Assembly (NCBI GenBank): GCA_947247005.1
Contig: OX365960.1
Location: 17,449,533 to 17,513,532 of the forward strand
Source: Spisula solida
Taxonomy: Eukaryota > Mollusca > Bivalvia > Venerida > Mactridae
Length of the DNA: 64,000 nt
Reading direction: 5' to 3'
Shown: positions 46,250-57,627 of the stretch, piece by piece
Numbering within the stretch: the first letter of the stretch is position 1
Layout: each line of letters starts with the position of its first letter
Program-made: the position numbers and the translations under genes
The notes under the pieces: generated by a model
Told to the model about the DNA's origin: nothing
The model's database searches: none
Seen by the model: the letters and a program-made list of their open reading frames with translations, nothing else

Positions 46250-46770
46250 GTTTAGTTTATAAGTAACGTTGAGTCCCTTAGTTAAAGTTATATTTTTTCG
46301 TCTGCAAAAGGTACAACACCCATACATGTACTGTAATATGGCTGACCATATAGATGTCCGAAACATACCTATGGTATACTGAACGCGATGTAAAAACTAG
46401 TCGCATAAGACTAGGTCTACAGAATATACTTGGTGATAAAGCATTCTCTGACTCTTACTACTTCACAGTAGAAACCCTGAGCGGAGAGGTATTTTCAAAG
46501 AGAAATGTATACATATTTTATTAACAATTCGACGCTTTATGAAATATTTTTTGAATGAAGTGAAGTGAAGAGTTTCCTGCACAAATTATCTTTATACCTT
46601 TTTTGAAACATATTTCCCCATGGGGTCTCGGTTTTGAATTGCAGGTCCGTTGTGAGTGAAGAAAATCAAATGCATAATTTTTATCACTGACTCTGTGTGT
46701 TTTACATTAACAGATGTCTTAGAATGTATTATATTTCTGCTTCATTCTTGATTAATGATAGTGAGCGTGT
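46250..46770. other. Intron 1 of the kringle gene, 3' part
   Basis: No repeat family or coding region recognised. Confidence 0.4.
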
Positions 46771-46771
46771 G

Positions 46772-47372
46772 TTTAATTTTTTGTTATACCACGTAAAAAC
46801 TTCTCTAGAAATTACTAGAGGTATAACTTTAATATTTTCCTGGCATTTAAAACAAGATGACGCTTTGGTCACCACCTAATGAGCATGGTATCCAGTGGGC
46901 ACAAATGCTGTTATCTTAAGACTTGTCTTCCAAATGAAGTTAACTTGTGATAAACTCGAGCATGTACGAGCAGCTAACATCCCAACGGTCAATATTTCAC
47001 CGTTGAAACGAATATCCTACTTTTAACCATGTTCTGTTTTATAGTTATTGTTTTTGGTTGCCCACCTTTATTGTTGTCTTTTAGATGATATTGGCATACT
47101 TTGAAACTTGTGTTAAAAGACAACTTACGATACATGTTCGTCAATGTCATAAAATTCATCATGTATAAATGTATCACTTAAATCAAGTTTAGACTAAGTA
47201 TCCAGTGATTTGTTTCCTTCTTTGTTTACTACCGGTAAACGGTAAATTCCCATTTTGTAAAAAGGCTATAATTTCCCCAAATTTGAAATTTCAAAATCGG
47301 ACATAAAATGACGAAGTTACCAACATTTGTGACAAGAGGTCAAGCATTAAAGTTTATATAAACAAGTAAAAA
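46772..47372 (+). repeat. 600-bp dispersed duplication, copy 1
   Basis: Nearly identical to 51366-51958 in the same orientation. Starts TTTAATTTTTTGTTATACCA and ends at 'aaagtttatataaac'. It lies in intron 1 of the kringle gene. A 62-codon minus frame is kept in both copies (47177-46989 here) but is unrecognised. Confidence 0.9.
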
Positions 47373-47891
47373 GTCGCATGTAATCTCTTTTTCTGTTTTA
47401 TTTGACCTTTCTTCTTAATGAAAATTCACAGTTATCACGACGTGAAAATTCACAATCGGAACCGGACCCTTTCCAAAAGAAACAAAAACAATCACTGGTA
47501 TCACACAACTATTAAAATGGAGAGTCAGTCTTGAAAATGCACTGATATCCGAGATTGACAGCATATGTTCAGCACAAACAAATATAACAACGAGTATCGC
47601 TGGTTATGAGATTTAGACGACGAGCTTTAGCGAGCGTCTAAATCTCATGAACTGTGATACGAGTTGTATGCAAGGGTAGGATTGTCGTCGGCGATGTTTG
47701 ATAGTGCAGTAATGTATGCTACGGACCTTGCGTTCCGATTTCAGCTCATATTATCATATTTGCGGTTTGTCATGATCTAACGTTACATCCTAGCCTTTTA
47801 CCTACTGTGTTCATAGAGTGGGTTTATAAATATTACGCATCATATTTAGGTTGCAAACTGTGATAAAAATGATTGTAGAGTTCTAACTCAC

Positions 47892-48117
47892 CCAATTTTT
47901 CACCATAAGTGTACGATGTACAATTTTCCCTGTGACATTTTCGGGCACATTGCATGTCACTTTTAACATAGGTGGACACAAACACTTGGTTAACATCCCT
48001 AACATTGTTACTTGTAATGTTCGACACGATGTAACGTTCCCCGTTTGTCAAGAAAACAGCGGTACTTAATAAAATTCCAATTTGTGTTAAACAGATTATT
48101 GTTTGAAAACCACCCAT
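47892..48117 (-). CDS. First coding exon: signal peptide plus half PAN/apple-like module
   Basis: Starts at the ATG at 48115-48117 (MGGFQTIICLTQIGILLSTA), a hydrophobic signal peptide of about 26 residues, so the product is secreted. Residues 27-75 include SDMQCARKCHRENCTSYTYG, the central helix-and-cysteine block of a PAN/apple domain. The C-terminal half of that domain (second sheet and its C-x-L motif) is absent. The donor is TTGG|GTGAGT and leaves phase 1, matching the next exon exactly. Upstream on the minus strand there is 'ggtattatagga' about 25-35 bp before the ATG, a possible TATA-like box, but the transcription start is unknown. No other start is plausible in this frame. Confidence 0.82.
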
Positions 48118-49890
48118 TCTGCTTGACTCAAATTCCTATAATACCATTAATTGGAACCGTCCTCGGGCAGGTAGCAAAGCAAACACTATACATATTTAAT
48201 GGAAACACGTGATATAAAGGGAAATATGATCGTATTGGAACATTAATAAAATGGCGTACACCTGAAAGATGTCTCTTTGTTTTCAATATAATTATACAAA
48301 CACTATTCTAACACAAATATCAGCGTTATCTATATGCCTATGCACATGCGCATAGAGTAAACGACGGTGCGCTGGAAATAATATTAAAGATCAGTTGATT
48401 GTTGACGCCATATTTTGACGTCATTTACAAAGCCAAATAACGTAACTGTCCTAGTAGAAAAGAATGAGTAGTATGTAGCGCAAGTCGGGTTTTGTTGAAT
48501 TGTCAAATACGGAACATTAAATATATATAATAATAAATATGTAAACGGATTGTATCTGTGATAAAGTATTGGTCCCTCATTTGGATGCGCAAACTAAATC
48601 ACGAGTGTTATTTATAATTTCTACGCGTCAAAGCTCGTTACAATATTTTGCTTTTAGATAAAACATAGGTACATTAAGGCACCACTTTGCACTAATATAT
48701 CGGCGGGTATATGAGTGGACCAAAAGCCAATTTAAATTTTACTAGGCTACCATCGTTGACAAATGTAACACCGACATGCGACGCGTTGACCGGTGGTATA
48801 TGTAAAATCATGGAAGAAAGTATATTATCGGATAACCTTTTACTTTTGGAGTAGCATACCTTCTGTAAGCGGATAACTTTTTGTAAATATCAAATTCAAA
48901 CAAATTACACTCCTCAAAACGGCCATTTAAACACGAACAGTTATTGAAAAGAGTACTGAGTAAACAATGTCGTCATAATAAAAAAATCAAATTAAATCAA
49001 AAGTGTAAAAAGAATGCCAGAAGCAAGGACGTAATCGATATACCGACGGTACAATATTATGACAAAACATACCAGAATGTTGGTTTTCTGATCAATAATT
49101 TAGTTATAAATGTGTAGATAAATCTAACTTTGATAAATCTTTTACTGGCTTTAGGTTGCGTGTACAACTCAATCCATAACTCTTTTATACTCGTATAATA
49201 GAAAGTGTTGAAACAATAATGCAAAAATAACACAATATCACGTGACATGTACGATGTTTCCTTTCCAAACACATTCCAATTTTCGTCCATATTATCAGTG
49301 TCTCAAAACAGTCGTAGTTATTACATGAACCTTAAGTTTTTAGGTTTAATAAATATAGTTGAATGAAACTGCATTTTAGCACTATTTTTCTGAGAATGTC
49401 TGTTTCATTGAATCGCCCATTTACAAAATAACATTTAGGTCGGTTTGGCAGACTGTTGATCGTTGAAAAGAAATGCCACTTCCTCTATACTTTTTACATA
49501 CACAGACGTACAATGAAACTCTCAGAAAACCTTCAATGAAGTCTGCATACGAATTCTTTAGAACTTCAATATTTAAGTTATGTTTTGTCGTCAGCAAATA
49601 ATTAGTAGCATTAAGGAGGTAAGCGCACCTTTGATCTAACGATCGAATTTCCCTTGAAACATCTTAAAATGACAGAACAATCTTCTAGAACAACATTGAA
49701 ATCATAAAAATGATATGTCACCAGGCTCGTTTTCGACATACATGGCTTTCTAATGACCTACCATTGTATTTTGTCAATTTCATCTATTTTTCCATTGTAT
49801 TTTGTTCATTTCATATATTTCCTGCATTTATGGCACCATTCAGCCAGATTCAAATAATCGACCCAATTTTGAAAATGAAAAGTTGAAACA
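48118..49890. other. 5' flank of the kringle gene and unassigned DNA
   Basis: About 48385-48670 is a diverged relative of the 375-bp unit at 41.7-42.8 kb ('tattttgacgtcatttacaaa...ataacgtaactgt' and 'atcacgagtgtta'). It is in the same orientation and lies some 270 bp upstream of the kringle gene start. The remainder has no gene. A 77-codon minus frame at 49290-49057 is unrecognised. Confidence 0.4.
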
Positions 49891-49894
49891 AGAG

Positions 49895-50410
49895 CACCGC
49901 CTTGCGGGTACAGACGCTCATCTGATCATTGTCACTGTAAAAAAGGCCCATTACCATTGTATAAAGTAGGGCAGTGTTATTGGTCTTGCTTAAAAAAGTG
50001 AGGTATTGATGGTAATGCTAATCAAGAGTTATGGGTCTTGCTTGACATGGTCAGGTATTGATCATGAACAAGTGTTGACAGTTTCAAAGCAATAGCCCAC
50101 ATAGTGTATGAGAAAAGTGGACCTAAACACAAAACTTAACCGAGGAATTTGCTAAGTCCAAAAAGGGGCAATAACTCACGTACATGCAGAGCAGAGTTAT
50201 GGGTCTTGCTTGACATGGTCAGGTATTGATGGTGAACAAGTGTTGAAAGTTTCAAAGCAATAGCCCACATAGTGTATGAGAATAGTGGACCTAAACACAA
50301 AACTTAACCCAAGGAATTTTCTAAGTCCAATAAGGGGCAATAACTCATGCAAAATGCAGATCAGAGTTATGAGTCTTGCTTGACATGGTCAGGTATTGAT
50401 GGTATGGTGA
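49895..50410. repeat. Tandem repeat, unit about 171 bp
   Basis: 'agagttatgggtcttgcttgacatggtcaggtattgatggt' begins at about 50023, 50193 and 50364, with 'caaagcaatagcccacatagtgtatgag' in each full unit. Confidence 0.85.
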
Positions 50411-50484
50411 ACAAGTGGGTCCATTTACAGCTCACCGCTATGCTTCTTATTTCATTGTGCGATGACCGGAAAATATACAGACTC

Positions 50485-51300
50485 TATGATATGCCTAACC
50501 TCAAGCCTTTGTGGACGGCTGGCATTGATGCCTGTCTGTTACATTGTCTTGTCGTACCCTTAAATGTTTTGCTCTCTTGTTGCTCTGACTTCTGATAGGT
50601 CATTGAGTACTTTCTGTGCTACTCGATGGTTGTATTTTAATTAATGTTTCATGTTTTACATTATTTTATTACCGGTCACTGTGGCCTTTTTGTTAGGGGG
50701 CATTACATGGCGGGAAACATTTATTTACACTGTCCTGTTCTATAAGGTTGTCTATTGGGTAAGTGTGAGGTTTGGTGCACTGTAAAACGTTTAAGCCCCC
50801 AGTGACAAGTGCCTTTAGTCAACCTTCCTCTGTGTATGTACTGTCCACTTTATAGTATAATTGGAAAAAATACAAAAATATTTGGCCACTGTGCCTTTTG
50901 TTACACTTTATTAATTTTGTATGTGCCATTCTGCAATTTCGTTGTCCAGCACAAGGCTGCTTCGTATCTTTCAAAATTGCATATACTCAGTGTCTGTTGT
51001 GGATTGTCCTTGTGGTGTATGTTTTGTCCGGTTGTTAATTTCTTACCAACTGGCTCTTGTTCCGTTTTAGTTTGACTGACTTAAGCAGCAGACTTTCGGG
51101 ATTGGATGCCCGGTTTTGTATTACATGTTCCTGTGCTAGTTTTTTATGTATGTTCCGCGCCTTTTCGAGTGAAGTTGTATATTTTCTGTGTCTTTTTGTT
51201 CTCGCGTGTCCCGCGGTTTCTGTTGGGGTCGGTGCTACTTCCGGTAGTTTCGTATTTTGTTTAATTATTATAATATGGGTTTGTATCTGGATTTAAACGC
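50485..51300 (+). repeat. R-family repeat (copy with empty site for element A)
   Basis: Parallels 14190-15040. At 51041-51060 'taccaaCTGgctcttgttccg' is the uninterrupted counterpart of the R sequence split by family A copy 1. Confidence 0.75.
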
Positions 51301-51365
51301 CAATTCCGTTTACAATCGAGTTTTTCATTTTTATATAATCGATAATATGCCATAATTTCTCAGTA

Positions 51366-51958
51366 TTTAATTTTTTGTTATACCACGTAAAAACTTCTCT
51401 AGAAATTACTAGAGGTATAACTTTAACATTTTCCTGGCATTTAAAATAAGATGACGCTTTGGTCACCACCTAATTAGCATGGTATCCAGTGGGCACAAAT
51501 GCTGTTATCTTAAGACTTGTCTTCCAAATGAAGTTAACTTGTGATAAACTCGAGCATGTACGAGCAGCTAACATCCCAACGGTCAATATTTCACCGTTGA
51601 AACGAATATCCTCCTTCTAACCATGTTCTGTTTTATAGTTATAGTTTTTGGTTGCCCACTTTTATTGTTGTCTTTTAGATGATATTGGCATACTTTGAAA
51701 CTTGTGTTAAAAGACAACTTACGATACATGTTCGTCAATGTCATAAAATTCATCATGTATAAATGTATCACTTAAATCAAGTTTAGACTAAGTATCCAGT
51801 GATTTGTTTCCTTCTTTGTTTACTACCGGTAAACGGTAAATTCCCATTTTGTAAAAAGGCTATAATTTCCCCAAATTTGAAATTTCAAAATCGGACATAA
51901 AATGACGAAGTTACCAACATTTGTGACAAGAGGTCAAGTATTAAAGTTTATATAAACT
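51366..51958 (+). repeat. 600-bp dispersed duplication, copy 2
   Basis: Partner of 46772-47372, with only scattered differences. At its right edge it joins directly to the GC-rich hairpin motif at 51963. Confidence 0.9.
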
Positions 51959-51962
51959 AGAC

Positions 51963-52012
51963 AGGTGCCGCGGTCCGATTGCTTTCTAACGTCGCAATAT
52001 ACGGACCGGTAT
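51963..52012. repeat. GC-rich hairpin motif, copy 3
   Basis: GTGCCGCGGTCCGATTGC ... GTCGCAATATACGGACCGGT. Stem CGGTCCG/CGGACCG with inner pair ATTGC/GCAAT. This copy pairs better than those at 20.03 and 21.80 kb. Confidence 0.65.
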
Positions 52013-52141
52013 TGGCTAATTTACTGGATTCCGTTCCTGTGCAACTTACGCCCGAAACCAGGGAACCAGCGTAAATTGCAAATGGCGGCGTTTATTTGAA
52101 ACACCTAGTGTAACATTTTAGCCGATATTTCTGCGAAATAG
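52013..52141 (+). ncRNA. Possible first exon of a spliced transcript (donor at 52142)
   Basis: The strong donor CGAAATAG|GTAAGTTG ends at 52141. The segment before it holds a tiny frame, ATGGCGGCGTTTATTTGA, from about 52081. No transcription start can be fixed. Linked by inference to the splice signals at 54.13, 54.60 and 57.63 kb on the same strand. It could be a 5' UTR exon of a coding gene rather than non-coding RNA. Confidence 0.3.
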
Positions 52142-52319
52142 GTAAGTTGAGTATTGAAGTTACATTTTTTTGTTCTCAGGCATATTTTAACTGTTGAAGA
52201 CGCGAAGAAATTGATGTTTGAACTTGTATTTGATGAGAAATATCCGATCAAATGCGTGATGTCTAATGAATTTAGACTCGTATTTTTGTCCGTCTGAATC
52301 AGTTTTATCATTCCTTTAA

Positions 52320-53215
52320 ACTGTTAGAATCCGTCAAAATGATGCTCAATTTTTTTGTAGGTTCGACAGAGTTTACGGGTCATTTTGATGCCTAGCTTAA
52401 GGAAATCGGTCCACAAATAAAAATTGAGCACCATTTTGAATAGACCCATGTTTAGTGCTGTTTTATGCGCCGTCTGACCATGTCAGACTTTTAAACACCC
52501 ACTTAGTCGTTTTTTACATGAATGAAAATGATGCTCGTTTATAATTATAAAACAGTAAAGCTTCAGGTTCAATTTGATCTATAACTAAAAGAAATCGGTC
52601 AAAAACTGCAAAATGAGCACCTATTTGAATAGACCCACGTAGGGGTGTTGGGCTAGACTCCGCCAGGTTATCTCAGTCATAAGACAGCCAATTGGTCAAT
52701 GTTTGCATCCATTATTTTTATATTTTGTTCAGTAGAGTGGTAGGCTCATTTTGGTGTATAATTTATTGAAATCGGGCAAAAAATGTTGAATTAGCACCAT
52801 TTTTAATACACATAGAATTAGGTGCCGCAGACTCAGCACTGTCTATAGGCACCCATTTGGTCATTATTTGTATTCATGAAAATTATTGAGCTATTTATTT
52901 AAGTTAAACAAAGTCTCAGGTTCATTTTGGTGCATAACTAATTGAAATCGGTCAAAAACTGTAAAATGAGCACCTTTTTTATAGACCGGTGTATAGTGGT
53001 TTTGTTGAGATGCTATCTGATTAGCTCAGTTAGTACACACACATTTAACTTATTGTCAAATGTTAGCAAATGCTGCATCAATGAAAATTATGCTCATTTT
53101 AAAGTTAAGTTCAGTAGAGTTTCAGCTTCATTTTGATGCGTAACTTTAATACTAAAATCTGTCAACAAATAAAAATTGAGCACAATTTAAAGAAAACTAA
53201 GTGGTTTGAGGTTAA
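52320..53215. repeat. Degenerate tandem repeat, unit about 175-185 bp
   Basis: About five units sharing 'atgatgctcatttt', 'aggttcattttgatgcataact', 'gaaatcggtcaaaaactg' and 'aaatgagcacc', then 'tagaccc'. No coding role. Confidence 0.8.
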
Positions 53216-53329
53216 ATTAATTAGGCTGGTATAATGAAATTTGACTTTACTGGTACATTGTAGTTGCACATGTATCTCTTTAGTGGTTTACAGCAATAGC
53301 CATCAAACTTTACAGAAATATCACAACCA

Positions 53330-53960
53330 TGTGTAATTGTACTCCTAGATATGTTGATTCAGATCCATCCAATATAAGCAGAGTAATGGCCCTTGAAGTG
53401 CTGAAAAGTTGTGAAATTTGGCTTGTTGCACACATACCAGTAATTATTAATTTTTTAGCTACATACATCAAACTTCATAGAAATGTTGATTAGCATGTAA
53501 GTTGTGCACATGGCTATTCTCATTTAGATTCATTCAGTTTTAGCAGGGTTATGGCCAGATTCATCCAGTATTAGCAGAGTTATGGCCCTTGAATTGATGA
53601 AAATCGCAAAACTTTCAAATTGGTTGTTACAATATAAAAATTGGCTTGCGTATACATTTAAAAGTATTTGAGCTGCAGTCATGAAAGTTAATATAGATAT
53701 TGGTCTGCATGTGCAGTTATGCTCTTGGGTATTTTGAATTTTAAAATTCACCCAGGATTAACTCTCTGAGTTAATATGCCCCCATCTTTGATGAGGGGGT
53801 ATATTGCTTTGCACATGGATGTTGGTCATCAACAGTAGATGCCCCTTATTGTAGGTCAGTAAGTCAAAGGTCAAGGTCACTGTGACCTTAACCATTCCTG
53901 ACTATTTGGCTGCCATGTGAGTATACATGTTTTACAAACATCTCTTGTTGCCCTTGAAAT
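53330..53960. repeat. Dispersed 'agcagagttatggcccttgaa' repeats and a 'gccccc...gggggtatattgc' block
   Basis: Two or three partial units with 'cagtattagcagagttatggccc', related to 55140-55190. About 53775-53950 carries an inverted 'ccccatctttgatgaggggg' start and 'gtcaaggtcactgtgacctt', widespread mollusc-type repeat text. Confidence 0.6.
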
Positions 53961-54130
53961 GATGAAACTGTTGGAACTGATCCGTAGTAGGTTTTGAACC
54001 TTCTTCTTTCTCAACTACTTGGAGTGGTCACAGGATGTTATGATTATTGGATATTATTAGTTTAATTAGTTATAATAGCTAGCTCAATATTTGTTAGGAA
54101 GTTGTATTATTTATGGCTTTTCTTTTTCAG

Positions 54131-54278
54131 CTAAACTTCTTGATTAATGAAACAACTGGACCAAATACATCACAACTTATATGTTATCTTAACTCTTGTC
54201 CAATCTATGGTTAAATGGTCACCACAGGGACATGCAACTTGAGCAATGGATTTTTCATACATTCAGATAATTGTCCAG
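54131..54278 (+). ncRNA. Putative non-coding exon with strong splice sites
   Basis: Acceptor 'tatggcttttctttttcag' ends at 54130 and donor TTGTCCAG|GTAAGAG follows 54278. All three forward frames contain stops, so it is not an internal coding exon. It may belong to a long non-coding RNA or a UTR. Confidence 0.4.
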
Positions 54279-54597
54279 GTAAGAGGTTTACAACTTCAAT
54301 AGCATTTTACAAGTTTAGATATTTAGGTCATATATATAATTATGCTGTTTTCACATGTAAGCTTTACATAAGGGACTCCCTTATTTAGCTGTATTGTCCT
54401 GATTCATATGTCATATTTATGACCCTTAATTGGAATAAAATGTATCTTATCTTCCGCTCTTTAAAGTTGTGATCTCCCGCTTAGCGGCTTTGAAGAAAAC
54501 CATCCTAATTGTTTGTTGCAGGGTAAAGTTGTAAGCTGAATATTTTTTAAATTTTTTATTACTTGTAAAATCATTATTATTAAATTGTTCTTTTTAG

Positions 54598-54662
54598 GAC
54601 AGAATCAATAAGACGAGATACTCCGATCACTGATTTGTCGTAGTGACAGTATAGAATTCCAA
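54598..54662 (+). ncRNA. Putative second non-coding exon with strong splice sites
   Basis: Acceptor 'aattgttctttttag' ends at 54597 and donor TTCCAA|GTAAGTTAC follows 54662. It is 65 nt long with stops in the forward frames. The intron from the preceding exon is 319 bp. The next acceptor on this strand ('tttgatatttcag', exon from 57628) could be its partner. Confidence 0.4.
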
Positions 54663-55600
54663 GTAAGTTACATTCAATGGACAGGCCACCATATTGAAAC
54701 TTTTTTATTTATTTCACCAATTATTCCAATCATAATACTAATCATTTATAAATAAACGTGCAATATTGCAATCCATGCTCATGGCAAGGCTGCCGGGTGA
54801 GCGTTTGGTTGGCTCTGGCTCAGACGAGACATGGAAGTCAGCTTAGATGGATCAATGGATGATCACCACTGTTTACATCACCATCAAAAGGATGTTTTGA
54901 GTAAGGGTGAAACACCTAGCTGATGACAGATACACCCTCGGCTGATGATGTCTATGTTCATTGCTCTAACTTCCGTATTAAATGCACATAAATATAGAAC
55001 AATAATTTAATTCCATGTCCTTTGACTATATAGATTTCTTAAATTTCTTTAGACTAGAATGAATGTGTAATTAAGAATGTGATTAACCTTATACATTAAC
55101 TGCTGAGTATGACTATGTGTGACGTTATTGAGAAAATATTCAAAATGTTGTTTGTATTCATTACAGTACTGGCAGGGTTATGGACCATGAATTAATGAAA
55201 CTCCTTCTTCGATAGTGTAGGTAGACCATCAAATGGGACATCAAGGTATTTGAATCAAGTTTATAAGCTGTCAGTGTATTAACTAACCCTTGACTCCATG
55301 GAGACACGTTTTGATGCATCAATCATACTCCATGCATGAGCATATTTATACATTTGGATGCATCAATGTCATACAGTATGTATGGTTTCTAGTAACTCGA
55401 GTGAAAATAGTGAGCACGGTATCGATATGCAGTAAACCCCTTAAAACTTTGTTTTCGGGGGTATAAAGACTTAGTATTGAGTTTAAATAAATAGCAAAAT
55501 AGAGAAAATGGGCGTAATAAATTGTATTCTTAAGTTAAAAAAATACCAGTTTCCGAGGACAGCTTTCAACAATTCAGCTGTTCAGCCACCCTTTGACATT
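54663..55600. other. Unassigned, no gene seen
   Basis: AT-rich DNA. About 55140-55190 has one partial 'gcagggttatggaccatgaatt' repeat. Nothing else is recognised. Confidence 0.35.
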
Positions 55601-55609
55601 TTTACTTCC

Positions 55610-55881
55610 CTGGTTATTGGGCTACCTAAGGAAACACCCATTTGAGTCTCCCTGGAGACTAATTCGCACTTAGTTTATGTGCAGCCAACATCGGGATATG
55701 GCGCCCAGGAATATCGAACATGTATAGACACTGCCCTCACATGCACCAATTCACACCTTGTTCAAGTGGAGCATTTTGGATTATTCTTGCTCAGAGAAAT
55801 TAAGCAGTGGCGTAAACGGGGATCAAACCCTGGGACCCCTCAATCCTGAAGCGTGCACCCTACCTCTAGGCCAACACTCAG
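55610..55881 (-). mobile_element. tRNA-like SINE (minus strand)
   Basis: Read on the minus strand, a Pol III A box (TGGCCTAGAGGTAGG, 55873-55859) is followed about 43 bases later by a B box (GGGTTTGATCCCC, 55830-55818). This spacing and sequence are typical of a tRNA-derived SINE head. The body runs toward lower coordinates; its 3' end is not defined. It is not an intact tRNA gene, since I cannot fold a cloverleaf with an acceptor stem. Confidence 0.6.
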
Positions 55882-55932
55882 ACTTTGTTTTATTATTGAG
55901 TTCATTTTACTGTAATGTAGTAAGTAGACCTG

Positions 55933-56185
55933 GCCCCGATCTCCCGAAGCATCTCAATTTGAGTTGAGATAAATCTCAAATACTGTCATGTGTCTTTGAG
56001 ATAATTTCCAAGGGAGACAAGACTCTGAAAGTTGGCACCACAAAACAGATACATTGTTCTGAGTTTATTACAGTAAATATTTTGAGCATAAAACTTAAGA
56101 ATGATCTCATATTTATACTCTTGACTTGAGCAAAATCTCAATTTGAGTTGAGATTTCTACTTGAGATGCTTCGGGAGATTGGGGC
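55933..56185. mobile_element. 253-bp MITE with CTG target duplication
   Basis: Inverted ends GCCCCGATCTCCCGAAGC and GCCCCAATCTCCCGAAGC, then ATCTCAA. CTG at 55930-55932 and 56186-56188. The interior is rich in 'ctcaa/ttgag' words. The AAGCATCT part of the end and the target are shared with the 37397 MITE. Confidence 0.88.
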
Positions 56186-56326
56186 CTGGGATCTATGCCG
56201 GGAAGAGTAAATGTTCATGTGGTTATCCTATGGTATTAAGTTCACTTCAACTTGCAGGTAGATTTAAATAGAAGCAGTAACTTAAAATAATTCAATGTAT
56301 GATGCTGTCATTATAGTTTTATATAA

Positions 56327-56707
56327 CAGGGTTCCCCCAAATTTTCAAGACAAAATTCCCTGACTTTTTCCCTGACCACAGAGCACTTTTCCCTAACTTT
56401 TTACAGCGATCGGGCGACAGAGCATTTTTTTGTTCGAGCAAAATATGGCAATAAAATAGAGAAAATGAGTATTTGCTTTAAATGCAACGAAAAAGTCAGA
56501 GTGAGCAACGTGAGCAAGGAATTTTTCAGTCTTAGGTATTTCTGCATAGGAAATGTCACTTATCGACAGCTTCAATGAAAAATTCCGACTTTTCCCTGAC
56601 TTTTGCTCAATTTCTAGATTTCCCTGACTAATTCCAAATTCCCTGACTTCCCTGACCTTGAGAAAATTATATTTTTTCCTGACTTTTCCCTGACCGTGGG
56701 AACCCTG
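56327..56707. mobile_element. 381-bp hAT-like MITE, ends CAGGGTTCCC
   Basis: Inverted ends CAGGGTTCCC with repeated 'tccctgac(t/c)tt' words inside. The 8 bases on the two sides (TTATATAA and TACACTTA) do not match well, so the hAT assignment rests on the end sequence only. A 109-codon minus frame across it (with 'KSGKSRNF') is a by-product of the repeat. Confidence 0.7.
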
Positions 56708-56716
56708 TACACTTAG

Positions 56717-57569
56717 AGGCACTTATAACTGTGCACTTACACAAATCTCACTATTTCAGTATTTAGTGTATATATTTTGTTGAAATTTGCAGCAAGTGTA
56801 GTTAACATATGTCTGACAATGTTTAAGAATATTTCATTCCATAATAAACAATATTTAGGAAACGTCAGCACATAATTCAGCGTTGCGTAAAATTGCGAAG
56901 TCACAAAATCTGCTCCGGCTTAAAATGCACATTTTTCCAACAGCTATGAATAAGAACGCGTCCTCCTGAGCGTTTAGGCTATGCAAGTTCTCGCATTGAC
57001 GTCACCTTTGATGGGCAATCCTAACAACAGTTGATCGACGCATAGCCTGTAGCATGCCTTTCGTATCCACATACGTTTAAATCCGACCAGTCATTGCAGA
57101 AAAATGACGTTGATTTTTTTAAACAATGAACGAACAGATAGAACATGGCTCAAAAACCTGTAGGTGTGGTTAATGATAGTAAACGCGTAATTTTGCTTAT
57201 TAGAACGCCAATAATAATGAATTTCAAACGGTTACTGAGTGCAACATTGAGACGCCCGAGTTGATAAATCCGACGTCACGGCGTCAATTTAGACAAACAT
57301 TGTCGTTTGTGTTTTTTTAGGTTAACGGGTCATAAATTTAATGGAAATGACCAAGTGTAATTTTATTTCCCGCTGTTTCACCATTTTTTCGTGCAATTCA
57401 TTATATTGTTATTTTCACAGTCCAATGGACATATTTCATTGAACCGCAAGCTTTAAATATTGGATTACGTTGCGTGTCGACTGACAACCAAATTCACAAA
57501 ATTTCGTTCAAAAATATTAACAAACAATAAAGTTATTAGGAATTGAAAACTGCACAGTTATAAGTGCCT
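56717..57569. mobile_element. 853-bp TIR element, CTTAG target duplication
   Basis: Inverted ends AGGCACTTATAACTGTGCA at 56717 and its complement ending at 57569. CTTAG at 56712-56716 and 57570-57574. It sits 9 bp from the hAT-like MITE. No reading frame of note, so non-autonomous. The superfamily is unknown to me. Confidence 0.85.
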
Positions 57570-57627
57570 CTTAGTGTATAACTGATTTTGTATGTTTTGA
57601 ATGTTTAAGAAATGTTTGATATTTCAG

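Noticed and set aside
56393..56722. 109-codon minus frame as a lysine-rich protein.
   Set aside because: It spans the hAT-like MITE and its text comes from the 'tccctgactttt' repeat.
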